Source: Marinobacter vulgaris | Lineage (GTDB): Bacteria; Pseudomonadota; Gammaproteobacteria; Pseudomonadales; Oleiphilaceae | Length of the DNA stretch: 64,000 nt | Direction: 5' to 3' | NCBI RefSeq assembly: GCF_003344045.1 | Contig: NZ_QFWX01000003.1 | Coordinates: 372,001-436,000, forward strand | Shown here: one piece after another, positions 1-8,717 of the stretch | Layout of the letters: every line of letters starts with the position of its first letter | Numbering within the stretch: the first letter of the stretch is position 1 | Position numbers and translations under genes: made by a program | The notes under the pieces: model-generated | Database searches by the model: none | What the model was told of the DNA's origin: nothing | The model's input: only the letters and a program-made list of their open reading frames with translations

Positions 1-1
1 A

Positions 2-1354
2 TTCGCAGGCTTCTTTGGCCTACCCATTGTCCACCATAAGCACGGACCGTATCGGGCCATGGAGAAACTGCCGGGCTTGCTGGCCCCTGTTTATCGGGTA
101 ATGGATACCCGGGGTAGCAACGACAAGGATGCGGCCCTGAACAGGGCGCTTGATCAGCGGGAGATGACGCGGGAATCCGTTCGCAAGGCCAAGTATGGCA
201 GCCTGTCCACATTCACACTGGTGGAAACCACCGGTCTGGCCTGGGCGTGGAAACTGGTCAAGGACACGCTCAACCGGCCTTCAGTCGGGGGCAAGCGGGA
301 CCCGGAGGAATTGATAACGGGTCGGCTGGTTTACCTTCACGGTGGTGACCAGTTGTTTGAAACCACGAAAGTTGAGCTGGTGGCCGGATTCCTTCGCGGC
401 ATGTCCCTGACTCGGAATTTCGCGCCGCTGCTGGTGTTCACAGGTCATGGCACCCATACCGAGAACAACCCTCATAATGCCGGTTTGGCCTGTGGTGCCT
501 GTGGCGGTCAGAACGGGGGCATCAACGCCCGACTCGCCGCACAGCTGTTCAATGATCCCCAGGTAAGGGTGGCCCTGGCGGAGGAGGGCATTTCCATTCC
601 CGGCGATAGCTGGGCTATAGCCGCAGAGCACTGTACGGTCACCGATGAGGTAACCCTTTTTGATTGTGAACGCCTGCCGGATTCACATGCCGCAGGTCTG
701 GCGGATCTTGAACGCCGGTTCGTGGAAGCCGGTAACCGGACCCGGCGCGAGAGGGCCACTGCTCTGAAACTCAACGGCTATGAGGATGATCAACTATTTC
801 AGCAGGTTAAGAGTAGAACCTCAGACTGGACTGAAGTCAGGCCGGAATGGGGGCTTGCCAATAACGCCGCCATCATTTTTGCCAGCCGGGCGCGTACCCG
901 GGCAAAAAACCTGGCAGGACGGGTCTTCCTCCACGATTACGATCCGGCGCAGGACAACAGCGGTGAGATACTTGCTGCGCTACTGTCGGCACCTATGATT
1001 GTCGCAAACTGGATCAACCTGCAGTACTTTGCCTCTGTCACCATGCTGGATGTTCACGGTGCCGGGAACAAGCTACTGCACTCCGTTGTCGGCGGTAATG
1101 TTGGTGTCATCGAGGGTAACGGCACCGATCTGCGTATCGGGCTACCACTCCAGTCCGTCCACGATGGCACTTACTGGAGGCATGAGCCGGTTCGGCTAAC
1201 AGTACTGATTGATGCGCCGGCAGAGAGGATTGAAGCCGTTATCCGGCAGGTTCCGGACGTCGCGGCTCTGGTGGAGAATCAATGGGTCTGGTTGTATCGC
1301 CTGACTGACGAAGGCAGGGAACTTTATCATCAAGGCCGCTGGCAAGCCTGCTGA
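2..1354 (+). CDS. dabA: DabA-type inorganic carbon transporter subunit (DUF2309), 3' part
   Basis: C-terminal portion of a DUF2309/DabA protein. With the membrane partner DabB, DabA forms an energy-coupled CO2/bicarbonate uptake machine and itself resembles a carbonic anhydrase. The frame is open from base 2, so the gene starts upstream of the window; the ATG at 59 is internal. The stretch around nt 440-510 carries FTGHG followed by ACGACGGQNGG, the region supplying the His and Cys zinc ligands in characterised DabA. A dabB gene would be expected just upstream but is outside the window. It is followed by convergent fabH after about 30 bases. Family assignment is firm; the substrate is inferred from family knowledge. 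Confidence 0.88.
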   Translation, partial: FAGFFGLPIVHHKHGPYRAMEKLPGLLAPVYRVMDTRGSNDKDAALNRALDQREMTRESVRKAKYGSLSTFTLVETTGLAWAWKLVKDTLNRPSVGGKRDPEELITGRLVYLHGGDQLFETTKVELVAGFLRGMSLTRNFAPLLVFTGHGTHTENNPHNAGLACGACGGQNGGINARLAAQLFNDPQVRVALAEEGISIPGDSWAIAAEHCTVTDEVTLFDCERLPDSHAAGLADLERRFVEAGNRTRRERATALKLNGYEDDQLFQQVKSRTSDWTEVRPEWGLANNAAIIFASRARTRAKNLAGRVFLHDYDPAQDNSGEILAALLSAPMIVANWINLQYFASVTMLDVHGAGNKLLHSVVGGNVGVIEGNGTDLRIGLPLQSVHDGTYWRHEPVRLTVLIDAPAERIEAVIRQVPDVAALVENQWVWLYRLTDEGRELYHQGRWQAC

Positions 1355-1386
1355 CCAGCGGCCGGAGCCAATCGCGAGGGCGGCAA

Positions 1387-2355
1387 TCAGAAACGGATCA
1401 GTGCTGAGCCCCAGGTAAAACCACCACCAAAGGCTTCCAGCAGAATCACCTCGTTTTTCTTGATGCGCCCGTCGCGGACTGCCACGTCCAGCGCCAGAGG
1501 AATGGAGGCAGCGGAGGTGTTACCGTGCTTGTTCACAGTTACCACCACCTGGTCCATGGACATGTTGAGCTTGCGGGCAGTGGCGGAAATAATTCTCAGG
1601 TTGGCCTGATGCGGCACCAGCCAGTCAACGTCGGACTTCTGCATCTGGTTGGCTTCCAGGGTTTCATCCACAATCCTGCCAAGTGTGTTCACGGCAATCC
1701 GGAACACCTCATTCCCCTTCATGTGCACATGGCCCTTGCCCGCACGAACCTGGTCGAAGCCGTCGCCAATGCCGTAGGGCACATGGAGCAGGTCTTCGTA
1801 TTTGCCGTCGGCGTGGATGTGGGTCGACAGAATACCGGTTTCCTCGCTGGCTTCCAGCACTACGGCGCCGGCGCCGTCGCCAAAGAGCACACAGGTACCG
1901 CGATCTTCCCAGTCCAGAATACGTGAGAACAGCTCTGCACCCACTACCAGGACCCGTTTGCTGCTGCCGGTTTTGACGAACTTGTCGGCAATCGACAGGG
2001 CGTACACGAAGCCACTGCACACCGCCTGGATATCAAAGGCAGGGCAGCCATGGATATCGAGCCGGGCTTGCAGGATGCACGCTGAGCTGGGAAAGATCTT
2101 GTCGGGCGTGGACGTTGCGAAGATGATCAGATCAATGTCGGCAGGTTGCAGGCCGGCCGCTTCAATGGCGAGGCGGGAGGCCTTTTCGGCCAGGTCAACG
2201 GTGGTTTCTCCTTCCACTGCGATATGCCGTTGCTCAATTCCGGTACGCTCACGAATCCACTGGTCGCTGGTATCGACAATTTTCTCGATGTCCTCGTTTG
2301 TCATGACATTTTCAGGCAGGTAAGAGCCCGTGCCGACAATTCGCGCGTACGTCAT
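1387..2355 (-). CDS. fabH: 3-oxoacyl-ACP synthase III (KAS III)
   Basis: Condenses acyl-CoA (classically acetyl-CoA) with malonyl-ACP to start type II fatty acid synthesis in the cytosol. At 322 residues it has the usual family length. The thiolase-fold triad is visible: Cys113 in [10 protein letters not shown], His249 in VPHQANLRI and Asn279 in HGNTSAAS. The start is supported by a GAGGAAA ribosome site about 8 bases upstream. It stands alone rather than in a fab cluster (no plsX, fabD or acpP nearby), so it may be a second or specialised FabH paralogue; sequence alone does not settle primer preference. Confidence 0.93.
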   Translation of the reverse strand: MTYARIVGTGSYLPENVMTNEDIEKIVDTSDQWIRERTGIEQRHIAVEGETTVDLAEKASRLAIEAAGLQPADIDLIIFATSTPDKIFPSSACILQARLDIHGCPAFDIQAVCSGFVYALSIADKFVKTGSSKRVLVVGAELFSRILDWEDRGTCVLFGDGAGAVVLEASEETGILSTHIHADGKYEDLLHVPYGIGDGFDQVRAGKGHVHMKGNEVFRIAVNTLGRIVDETLEANQMQKSDVDWLVPHQANLRIISATARKLNMSMDQVVVTVNKHGNTSAASIPLALDVAVRDGRIKKNEVILLEAFGGGFTWGSALIRF

Positions 2356-2578
2356 GTGCCATTTTCCTCAGATAAACAGGTCAGTGCTCAAATTCTTTTA
2401 ATCATCCTATACCCTATTGATCGCCCCCAGCTATTAGCGTTTTGTCATAGGAAGGCGTAACGGTTGGTGACAGGAGAGCGCGGCGACACCATCAGATAAT
2501 GCTGGAACTCGGCCTGTAATCAGCTATACCTGTAAGCAGGACCTCGTTTTAAAAACGTGTCGTGAAGGAGTGTTGCAT

Positions 2579-3361
2579 ATGACAGACCTTCCCCTCGGTA
2601 TGAAGTATTACCTGCTTATCCTCACCTCAAGCCTGATTGAAGACCTCAATGACTACGGCGTCAAATGGGTTGCCAACGAACCCGGCGTTGCGATCAAGGA
2701 TGTGGAGAAGGCATTTTTCAGCGCCCGCGCCATGGAAGCACGATTGCCAGCGGAACCCCGGCAAGCAGACCCGAGGTTATGGCCCGAACTGATGAAGTCT
2801 ATCCACACGATTCGCAGGGTGCTGGATGTGGTGGAGAAAACGACGTTTGAAACAGTGATTGCCGAGGCCATGGAAACCACGTCCAGCATTGCCCGTGCAG
2901 ACATCAGGGAGGTATTCGAACAGAAGCGTGCCAGTGGCGAGGTTGACTTCCACCTCCATGGGCTGCTCAACACCAAACCCCGAACCGACGAAGCCGATCC
3001 GGCCGTGAAGGAAGCGTTCATGTTGAAGCGGGCAGGGCGGTTCCAGAGTTTTATGGAGTTTGACGGTGCAAGCCTGAACGAGGACGAGAAAGTGATCCTG
3101 GGCGACGCAAAGGCCCTCGCTAGCCATATCATGGACGGCGATCGTGAAAACCGCAGGATCGACGCCCTGCTGGTAATGGGAGCCGTACTGATTGAGACGG
3201 CCAGCGTCAGGCTGAAAACCAACATACCCGGCCTGATTCGTGATAGCTTTGACCGCATGGCCATCAAGGCCGCCATGGCGTTGGGCGCCATTGTCTATCG
3301 CGATAACTACCGGGATTTAAAGGATTCACTAGGGCTGGAACCACTGGCTTCAGATCTGTAG
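2579..3361 (+). CDS. conserved hypothetical protein, 260 aa, alpha-helical
   Basis: Not a family I recognise. The protein is soluble and mostly helical with no signal peptide or clear transmembrane segment; a moderately hydrophobic helix lies near residues 195-215. I prefer the ATG at 2579 over the GTG at 2570: AAGGAG at 2565-2570 lies 8 bases before the ATG and overlaps the GTG. It is transcribed divergently from fabH across about 220 bases and precedes the ydcH-like gene by about 90 bases, so the two could be co-transcribed. Codon use looks like that of the surrounding core genes. Confidence 0.75.
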   Translation: MTDLPLGMKYYLLILTSSLIEDLNDYGVKWVANEPGVAIKDVEKAFFSARAMEARLPAEPRQADPRLWPELMKSIHTIRRVLDVVEKTTFETVIAEAMETTSSIARADIREVFEQKRASGEVDFHLHGLLNTKPRTDEADPAVKEAFMLKRAGRFQSFMEFDGASLNEDEKVILGDAKALASHIMDGDRENRRIDALLVMGAVLIETASVRLKTNIPGLIRDSFDRMAIKAAMALGAIVYRDNYRDLKDSLGLEPLASDL

Positions 3362-3453
3362 GTTTTCGGTTAGCGGGCGGTTCGGCTGTTCACAAGTTGC
3401 GGGCAGTAATGGCATCCTGCCCAACCACTCTGCGATAAGAAGGAGACGAGGTA

Positions 3454-3708
3454 ATGGGCATTTCCAACCACGAGCTTCACAAAGAATTTCCGCAATACAA
3501 AGAATTGATCGACGAATTAAAAAAGAGCGACCTTAAGTTCAAGGAAAATTTCCAGCAGTACTCAGAGCTGGATCAGGAAATCGAGGGACTTGAGCGCAGA
3601 GATGCTCCGATTGGTGACGACAAACTTCACCGCATGAAGCAGCAGCGGCTGCAGTTGAAGGATGACATCTATAAAACGCTCGTGCAGAAGTCCAACGGCC
3701 AGGGATAG
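3454..3708 (+). CDS. YdcH family protein (DUF465)
   Basis: An 84-residue coiled-coil protein of the DUF465/YdcH family, widespread in proteobacteria and of unknown function. Visible features are the charged helical stretch from about residue 20 to 75 with the typical EGLERRDAPIGDDKLHRMKQ segment, which aligns with the family core (LDxEIxxLE...DxxLxxLKKxRLxLKDxI). A good AAGGAGACGAG site precedes the ATG. A GC hairpin (CCCCGC/GCGGGG) follows at about 3730-3750 without a convincing T run, so termination there is uncertain. Confidence 0.85.
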   Translation: MGISNHELHKEFPQYKELIDELKKSDLKFKENFQQYSELDQEIEGLERRDAPIGDDKLHRMKQQRLQLKDDIYKTLVQKSNGQG

Positions 3709-3779
3709 GTATAATTAAGTAGCCCTCCAGGCCCCGCAAAGAGGCGGGGTAGTGGTTTCCAAGTATGGGGCCCAAGAGC

Positions 3780-3850
3780 CGTCGTCCATAGAATAGGTAA
3801 CTAACGAAAACCGGTAACGGTTTACCCTGTTGTTACCTATGAATGGACGA
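3780..3850. repeat. long imperfect inverted repeat with nested hairpin
   Basis: Outer arms CGTCCAT (about 3783-3789) and ATGGACG (3843-3849), then ATAGGTAAC (3793-3801) and GTTACCTAT (3832-3840), enclose a second palindrome AACCG/CGGTT around 3809-3823. The structure lies directly upstream of the small DUF1127-like ORF, and its right arm reaches to within 6 bases of that ATG. It could be an RNA structure controlling translation, a binding site, or a remnant of a mobile hairpin element. Confidence 0.55.
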
Positions 3851-3855
3851 TCGAA

Positions 3856-4014
3856 ATGAGCAAAGCAGCGTCACTTTACAAAGGGTGGAGAATGAAGCGT
3901 CACTTCCTCCACCTTGTCCTGACCACCGAGCCACGCCTCCTGAAAGACGTTGGCTACCCGCCGGAAGTTGTCGAACAGCGTTTGCGAACGCCGTTCTGGA
4001 AGTTTGCCGCGTAA
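3856..4014 (+). CDS. DUF1127-like small protein, 52 aa
   Basis: A short ORF whose C-terminal half (LLKDVGYPPEVVEQRLRTPF, then WKFAA) resembles the DUF1127 pattern of small basic proteobacterial proteins: LxDIGLxxxxVExxxRxPFW. DUF1127 members have been linked to RNA binding and stress adaptation; no role can be read from this sequence. There is no strong ribosome site, only a purine-rich GATCGAAA, and the gene begins right after a long inverted repeat. It converges with the phasin gene, with 3 bases between the stops. An ORF this short could be fortuitous, but the motif argues for a real gene. Confidence 0.6.
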   Translation: MSKAASLYKGWRMKRHFLHLVLTTEPRLLKDVGYPPEVVEQRLRTPFWKFAA

Positions 4015-4017
4015 CGT

Positions 4018-4377
4018 TCAAGATCCAGTGGTTTTGGATTTTCCCGTCTCATCAGCGTTAGGAATCAGGCGGGCCCGAAAAACCTCAAAGGCTTCCTTAC
4101 GAAAGTTTTGGGCAATCCCTGAAAACTGCTTCGTGTCTTCTGCCATCTGCGTCACCACTTGCTTGAGACGAGTGGGCTGTTCCACGACGAAACTCTTGAT
4201 ACCTTTGAAATCTCGAATGGCGGTAGCCGAGTTCGCCTGTTCCTCAAGCAATTCCATATAGCTTTGTAGGCTACTCATCTGTGCGTCTGCAGCATCCTTG
4301 TAAGTCTCCATCATCAGTTTGCTGAGGCGGTTCAGTGGCTCGGAGGAGAGGGTATAACGGAAAGTATCAGTGGCCAT
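4018..4377 (-). CDS. phasin family protein (PHA granule-associated)
   Basis: A 119-residue helical, Gln/Glu/Lys-rich protein matching small phasins, which coat polyhydroxyalkanoate granules and control their number and size. Supporting traits are the amphipathic helices throughout, the stretch LMMETYKDAADAQMSSLQSY and the absence of a signal peptide. AGAAGGAA precedes the ATG by 8 bases. It lies downstream of phaB on the same strand, separated by about 285 bases that include a terminator, so it probably has its own promoter. The remainder of 4378-4610 shows no gene, only a G-rich tract (4591-4609). Confidence 0.75.
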   Translation of the reverse strand: MATDTFRYTLSSEPLNRLSKLMMETYKDAADAQMSSLQSYMELLEEQANSATAIRDFKGIKSFVVEQPTRLKQVVTQMAEDTKQFSGIAQNFRKEAFEVFRARLIPNADETGKSKTTGS

Positions 4378-4610
4378 GGATCAATTCCTTCTGCGATTAA
4401 GGTTTTCACAATTGCCTGCCAAACAGGCCTTGTCTGCGCTGTCATTGGGTGAATTTTGAACAGCTGCCGGCATTTCAGCAAAAAGTCGCAACGCTCAACT
4501 TGTCCTAAGTCAAAGACCACAAATTTTGTGTTCAGTTCTCGGTTTCAGTCTCAGACTTTCGGTCAAGTAGCACGAAACATTCGCTGCATCGGGGGGAGGT
4601 GGGGGGGAGA

Positions 4611-4656
4611 TATTAAAAACGGATGCGGGAGAGCGTCCGCAAAGCCGCTCTCCCGA
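4611..4656 (-). terminator. Rho-independent terminator of phaB
   Basis: On the minus strand a perfect 10-bp stem CGGGAGAGCG/CGCTCTCCCG with a 10-base loop is followed by CATCCGTTTTTAAT. It starts about 8 bases after the phaB stop codon. Confidence 0.85.
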
Positions 4657-4663
4657 ATACCTG

Positions 4664-5407
4664 TTACATATAGACGCCACCGTTGACGTTGATCTGCTGG
4701 CCGGTGATGTAGTCTCCATCAGCCGCTATAAACACCACGGCTTTGGCAATTTCCTCGGGCTGGCCGAAGCGGCCCATGGGCACGCGGGAGATGATTTTCT
4801 CACGAATATTTTCTGGTACCTGGGCAAGCATTTCGGTTTCGGTAAAGCCCGGCGCAATGGCATTGACGGTAATATTGTGCCGTCCTCCCTCGAGTGCCAG
4901 GGTTTTTGTGAAAGCGATGATCCCGCCCTTACTGGCGGCGTAATTCGCCTGTCCAAAGTTACCGGCCTGCCCGACGAATGATGTGATATTCACGATACGG
5001 CCAAACTTCTGTTCCATCATGATCGGCCAAACTTCTGAGCAGGTTGCATAGACGCTCCCCAGGTTGGTATCGAGAACCTCTGTCCAGTCCTCATCGGTAA
5101 GGTTCTTCATCGCTTTGTCGCGGGTGATGCCGGCATTATTGACCAATATGTCAATTCGCCCCCATTCCTTATGAACCTTGCGCACCAGTTCCCGGCCCGC
5201 TGTCATCTGCGACAGATCTGCCTGGAATGCCAGGGCTCGCACCCCAAGGTCTTCGAGCTCTTTTACCACTTTGTTTGCGTCAGCTTCACGGGACACGTAA
5301 TTGATTGCCACGTCCGCGCCGCGCTTGGCGAGCTGTAGTGCGATTTCTTTGCCGATTCCTCGGGATGCACCTGTAACAATTGCGGTCTTACCTTTCAGAT
5401 CGTCCAT
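4664..5407 (-). CDS. phaB: acetoacetyl-CoA reductase / 3-oxoacyl reductase (SDR)
   Basis: A short-chain dehydrogenase that reduces acetoacetyl-CoA to (R)-3-hydroxybutyryl-CoA with NADPH, the second step of PHB synthesis. Visible are the TGASRGIG nucleotide-binding loop, NNAG, the catalytic Ser-Tyr-Lys (ITSF..., YAASK) and a C-terminal GGVYM. The neighbouring phasin supports PhaB over FabG. The ATG at 5407 has GAGGAAA 8 bases upstream and gives the usual 247 aa. An in-frame ATG at 5494 with its own AGAGG would add a 29-residue leucine-rich leader, so both starts are possible. No phaA or phaC is present in the window. Confidence 0.85.
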   Translation of the reverse strand: MDDLKGKTAIVTGASRGIGKEIALQLAKRGADVAINYVSREADANKVVKELEDLGVRALAFQADLSQMTAGRELVRKVHKEWGRIDILVNNAGITRDKAMKNLTDEDWTEVLDTNLGSVYATCSEVWPIMMEQKFGRIVNITSFVGQAGNFGQANYAASKGGIIAFTKTLALEGGRHNITVNAIAPGFTETEMLAQVPENIREKIISRVPMGRFGQPEEIAKAVVFIAADGDYITGQQINVNGGVYM

Positions 5408-5923
5408 GGCGTTTTCCTCTGCCAGTAAAAAGCCTTTTAGAAGGCGGTCAAGGTCTTGTTTTAGCGGTAGGGCAGTCACGTTGTTGTTAGTCATGACTGA
5501 CCTCTAAAAGCTAGCAGAGGGTATATCACTGCACAAGATTTGGGCTATCAAACATAAGTATAAAGGCAAGCCCCGCCAGGTAAGCCGCCCCTTTATTGCC
5601 CTAACGGTGATCGAGTAGGTTATCGAATTTTTTTACGGTTACTGGAACCTTACATAATCACCTCCTCAGACTCGCTGGTGGACGACATGGTCACCTCGAG
5701 AGGTCATCCCAGCCCACTGCGCGCTGCGCTCAGAACGCCATATGGCCGCAGCTGGCAGCCAGGCGGAATTCCGCTTGAAACCTGGAGCAAGCCGTCTCGC
5801 AGCCCGGTAAAATCAGCCCTATAAAACTCCGTGCGAAGTGGTACCACCGACATAAAAGTACTAGGGTTATTATTTGGGCTAATTTCAACATCAGGCCCGA
5901 CACCATAAACATGGGAGAGATCG
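5408..5923. other. intergenic region between phaB and the Mo-hydroxylase operon
   Basis: About 430-515 bases without a convincing gene. It must hold divergent promoters for phaB (or its extended form) and the downstream operon. A perfect 12-bp palindrome GCGGAATTCCGC sits at 5763-5774. AT-rich segments at 5610-5660 and 5860-5890 are the best promoter candidates. No riboswitch or RNA gene was recognised. Confidence 0.5.
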
Positions 5924-6385
5924 ATGATAAATCTGACCATAAACGGGCAGCAGCACGAGCTGGACGTTCCCGACGACATGCCGCTGCTGTGGGCCATCAG
6001 GGATGTTGTCGGCATGAAAGGAACCAAGTTTGGATGCGGTATCTCCCAGTGCGGCGCCTGTACCGTTCACCTGGATGGGGTAGCAACACGTTCCTGTGTC
6101 ACGCCCGTTTCCGCAGCCAAGGGCGAGATCACCACCATTGAGGCCATGGCCGACGACCCCGTGGGGCAGAAAGTCCAGCAAGCCTGGCTCGACCTGGGAG
6201 TGGCCCAATGCGGCTACTGCCAAGGTGGCCAGATCATGAACGCCACAGCTTTGCTCAAGAAGACTCCGGCGCCTGATACCCAGGAAATTGTCGACGCCAT
6301 GGCTGGCAACCTCTGCCGCTGCGGCACCTATAATCGCATCCTGGCGGCCATTGAACGGGCTGCAGACAAGGAGACCAGCTCATGA
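5924..6385 (+). CDS. 2Fe-2S subunit of a xanthine-dehydrogenase-family Mo-hydroxylase (IorA-like)
   Basis: Small electron-transfer subunit, 153 aa, of a two-subunit molybdenum hydroxylase such as isoquinoline 1-oxidoreductase or a related aldehyde oxidase. Eight cysteines bind two [2Fe-2S] clusters: the plant-type N-terminal set C38, C43, C46, C58 (CGISQCGAC) and the C-terminal set C96, C99, C131, C133 (CGYC, CRC). GGGAGAG precedes the ATG. The stop overlaps the start of the large subunit by 4 bases, so the two are translationally coupled. Electrons probably go to a cytochrome or another periplasmic acceptor, as no FAD subunit is present. Confidence 0.9.
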   Translation: MINLTINGQQHELDVPDDMPLLWAIRDVVGMKGTKFGCGISQCGACTVHLDGVATRSCVTPVSAAKGEITTIEAMADDPVGQKVQQAWLDLGVAQCGYCQGGQIMNATALLKKTPAPDTQEIVDAMAGNLCRCGTYNRILAAIERAADKETSS

Positions 6386-8712
6386 GCCAATCAGACGATA
6401 CACTGCTGCTCGCCAATGTCAGCCGTCGCGGCCTGCTGAAAGGGCTTGCCGGAGGCTCGGCACTGTTACTGGCAGCCCGCTGGGATCTGGGGCTGGCCAA
6501 CGAGCAGGCCCAGTTCGGTGCCGGTGCGATGCCGGGAGGCTGGGTGGATGACCCCAACGTGTTCATCCACATTGATTCCGATGGCCTGGTTACCATTGTG
6601 AACAACCGTGCCGAGATGGGGCAGGGTATCCGCACGAGCCTGGTGCTGGTGGCTGCCGATGAACTGGGCGCGGACTGGGACCAGGTCCGGGTAGAACAGG
6701 CTCAGGGCAACCAGGACAAGTACGGTAACCAGAACACCGATGGCTCCCGCAGCATGCGCCACTGGTATGATCCCATGCGCCGTGCAGCGGCTGCCGCCAG
6801 ATTGATGCTGGAACAGGCTGCTGCCAATCAGTGGGATGTTCCGGTACATGAGGTGCGTGCCGGGATCCACAAGGTGGTTCACCAGCCATCGGGCAAAGAA
6901 CTTGGCTTTGGAGAACTGGCAAAAGCGGCGCGGGAACTTGAGGTTCCCGGGCGGAATGACCTGGTTCTGAAATCCGACAGCGAGCTGCGCTTCATTGGCA
7001 AGGAGTCCGGGCTGATCAACGGTGAGCTGAAATCAGCCTACCCCAAGGCCATTGATGGAGAGGATATTGTCACCGGCAAGGCAATTTTTGGCGCCGATAT
7101 AGACCTTGAGAACACGCTTTACGCGGTCGTGGCCCGCCCGCCGGTTTATGGCGCCAAGGTCAAAAGCGTTGATGACAGTGAGGCACTGAAGGTTTTCGGG
7201 GTTAAAAAGATAATTCGCATTGAGGGCACTGGTCAGCCCGCGGCCTTTAGCCCGCTGGGTGGTGTTGCTGTGGTGGCCACCAATACCTGGGCTGCCATGG
7301 AGGGCCGCAAGGCCCTGAAGATCGAGTGGGACAACGGCCCGGCGGGGGACAATGCCGATTACACCTCTGAGACGTATCGGGAGGCCCTGGAAAAGGCGGC
7401 GCAATCCCCCGGCAAAGTCGTCCGTCAGTCCGGCGATGTCGAGTCCGCTCTGGAGGAGGCCAGCACGCGGGTATCAGCAACCTATTACATGCCCCACATG
7501 GCACAAACCCCTATGGAGCCACCGGTAGCCGTGGTAAGAGTCAAGGACGGCAAGGCCGAAGCCTGGGCCCCGGTCCAGAACCCGAGGGCGACCCGTGAGG
7601 GTATTGCCGGAATACTGGAGATGGACCTGGAAAACGTTACCCTTCACCAGACCCTGCTTGGCGGCGGATTTGGACGAAAATCGAAACCGGATTTTGTGAC
7701 CGAGGCGGCGCGGCTTGCCAAGGAATTTGAGGGCCAGCCCATCAAACTGCAGTGGTCCCGTGAGGATGATATTCATCATGCCTACTTCCACGCGGTCTCC
7801 GTCGATCACCTGGAAGCGGGCCTGGACGGAGAGGGCAAGGCGACCAGCTGGCGCCACCGCACCCTGTCTCCCAGCATCGGCTCGCTCTTTGCTCCGGACC
7901 CCAAGCACAAAGGTGAATTCGAGCTTGGCATGGGCTTCAACACCATGCCATTCAGCATTCCCGCGATCCGGCTGGAAAACCCACCGGCGCCGGCCCATGT
8001 CCGCATCGGCTGGTTCCGTTCGGTCTATAATCTGCCGCATGCCTGGGCGATCCAGAGCTTTGCCCATGAAATGGCCGTGGCCGCGGGTAAAGACCACAGG
8101 GACTATGTGCTGGACCTGCTCGGGCCGGGCCGGGAAGTTCATAACCTGACCGTCGGCGACGGCTGGAATTATGGCGAAGACCCGGACCTGTACCCCATCG
8201 ATGTGGCTCGCATGCGCCGGGTGATTGAGCGCGCCACCGAGGAAGCCGGCTGGGGGCGCGAGACCGGCAAAGGGCGAGGGCTGGGCCTGGCCTTCCACCA
8301 CAGCTTTGTCTCCTACACTGCCATTGTCTTTGATGTGGAGGTGGACGAAGAAGGTGAGCTGACCATCCATCGGGCGGACATTGCTTTTGATTGCGGGCCC
8401 CAGGCCAATCCGGAGCGCATTCGCTCCCAGATGGAGGGCGCTTGTGTGATGGGCATTGGTATCGCACTGCAAAGCGAGGTGACCTTCAAGGATGGTGTCG
8501 CCCAGCAGGATAACTTTGACAGTTACCTGATCCCACGAGTGCCAGACGCGCCGAAAGTGGTCCGGGTACACCTGATCGATAATCCCGACGACGCCATGGG
8601 CGGTGCCGGCGAACCCGGCCTGCCGCCGGTTGCGCCGGCCCTGTGCAATGCCATTTACGCGGCGACCGGAAAACGCATCCGCCGCCTTCCTGTGGGCAAC
8701 CAGTTGAGCTGA
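6382..8712 (+). CDS. molybdopterin-binding catalytic subunit of an IorB-like aldehyde/N-heterocycle oxidoreductase
   Basis: A 776-residue catalytic subunit of the xanthine dehydrogenase superfamily (Ald_Xan_dh_C2), hydroxylating an aldehyde or aromatic N-heterocycle. A twin-arginine-like N-terminus (SRRGLLKGLAGGSALLLAA, Arg15-Arg16) implies Tat export of the folded dimer to the periplasm. The Mo-cofactor regions are seen as GQGIRTSL, LLGGGFGRK and the C-terminal GGAGEPGLPPVAPALCNAI, whose Glu lies in the position of the catalytic glutamate. The 4-base overlap with the 2Fe-2S gene and the following xdhC-type gene form a compact operon. The substrate cannot be read from the sequence. Confidence 0.9.
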   Translation: MSQSDDTLLLANVSRRGLLKGLAGGSALLLAARWDLGLANEQAQFGAGAMPGGWVDDPNVFIHIDSDGLVTIVNNRAEMGQGIRTSLVLVAADELGADWDQVRVEQAQGNQDKYGNQNTDGSRSMRHWYDPMRRAAAAARLMLEQAAANQWDVPVHEVRAGIHKVVHQPSGKELGFGELAKAARELEVPGRNDLVLKSDSELRFIGKESGLINGELKSAYPKAIDGEDIVTGKAIFGADIDLENTLYAVVARPPVYGAKVKSVDDSEALKVFGVKKIIRIEGTGQPAAFSPLGGVAVVATNTWAAMEGRKALKIEWDNGPAGDNADYTSETYREALEKAAQSPGKVVRQSGDVESALEEASTRVSATYYMPHMAQTPMEPPVAVVRVKDGKAEAWAPVQNPRATREGIAGILEMDLENVTLHQTLLGGGFGRKSKPDFVTEAARLAKEFEGQPIKLQWSREDDIHHAYFHAVSVDHLEAGLDGEGKATSWRHRTLSPSIGSLFAPDPKHKGEFELGMGFNTMPFSIPAIRLENPPAPAHVRIGWFRSVYNLPHAWAIQSFAHEMAVAAGKDHRDYVLDLLGPGREVHNLTVGDGWNYGEDPDLYPIDVARMRRVIERATEEAGWGRETGKGRGLGLAFHHSFVSYTAIVFDVEVDEEGELTIHRADIAFDCGPQANPERIRSQMEGACVMGIGIALQSEVTFKDGVAQQDNFDSYLIPRVPDAPKVVRVHLIDNPDDAMGGAGEPGLPPVAPALCNAIYAATGKRIRRLPVGNQLS

Positions 8713-8717
8713 CGTCT

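Noticed and set aside
2570..2578. GTG start for the hypothetical gene at 2579
   Set aside because: The GTG overlaps the AAGGAG ribosome site, which is correctly spaced for the ATG at 2579.
4587..4614. G-rich tract (possible G-quadruplex) after the phaB terminator
   Set aside because: Only two long G runs with one short run; too weak to claim a structure.
7474..8571. Long minus-strand ORF (365 codons) opposite the Mo-hydroxylase gene
   Set aside because: It lies wholly antisense to a clear xanthine-dehydrogenase-family gene, has no ribosome site and reads as GC-driven shadow.
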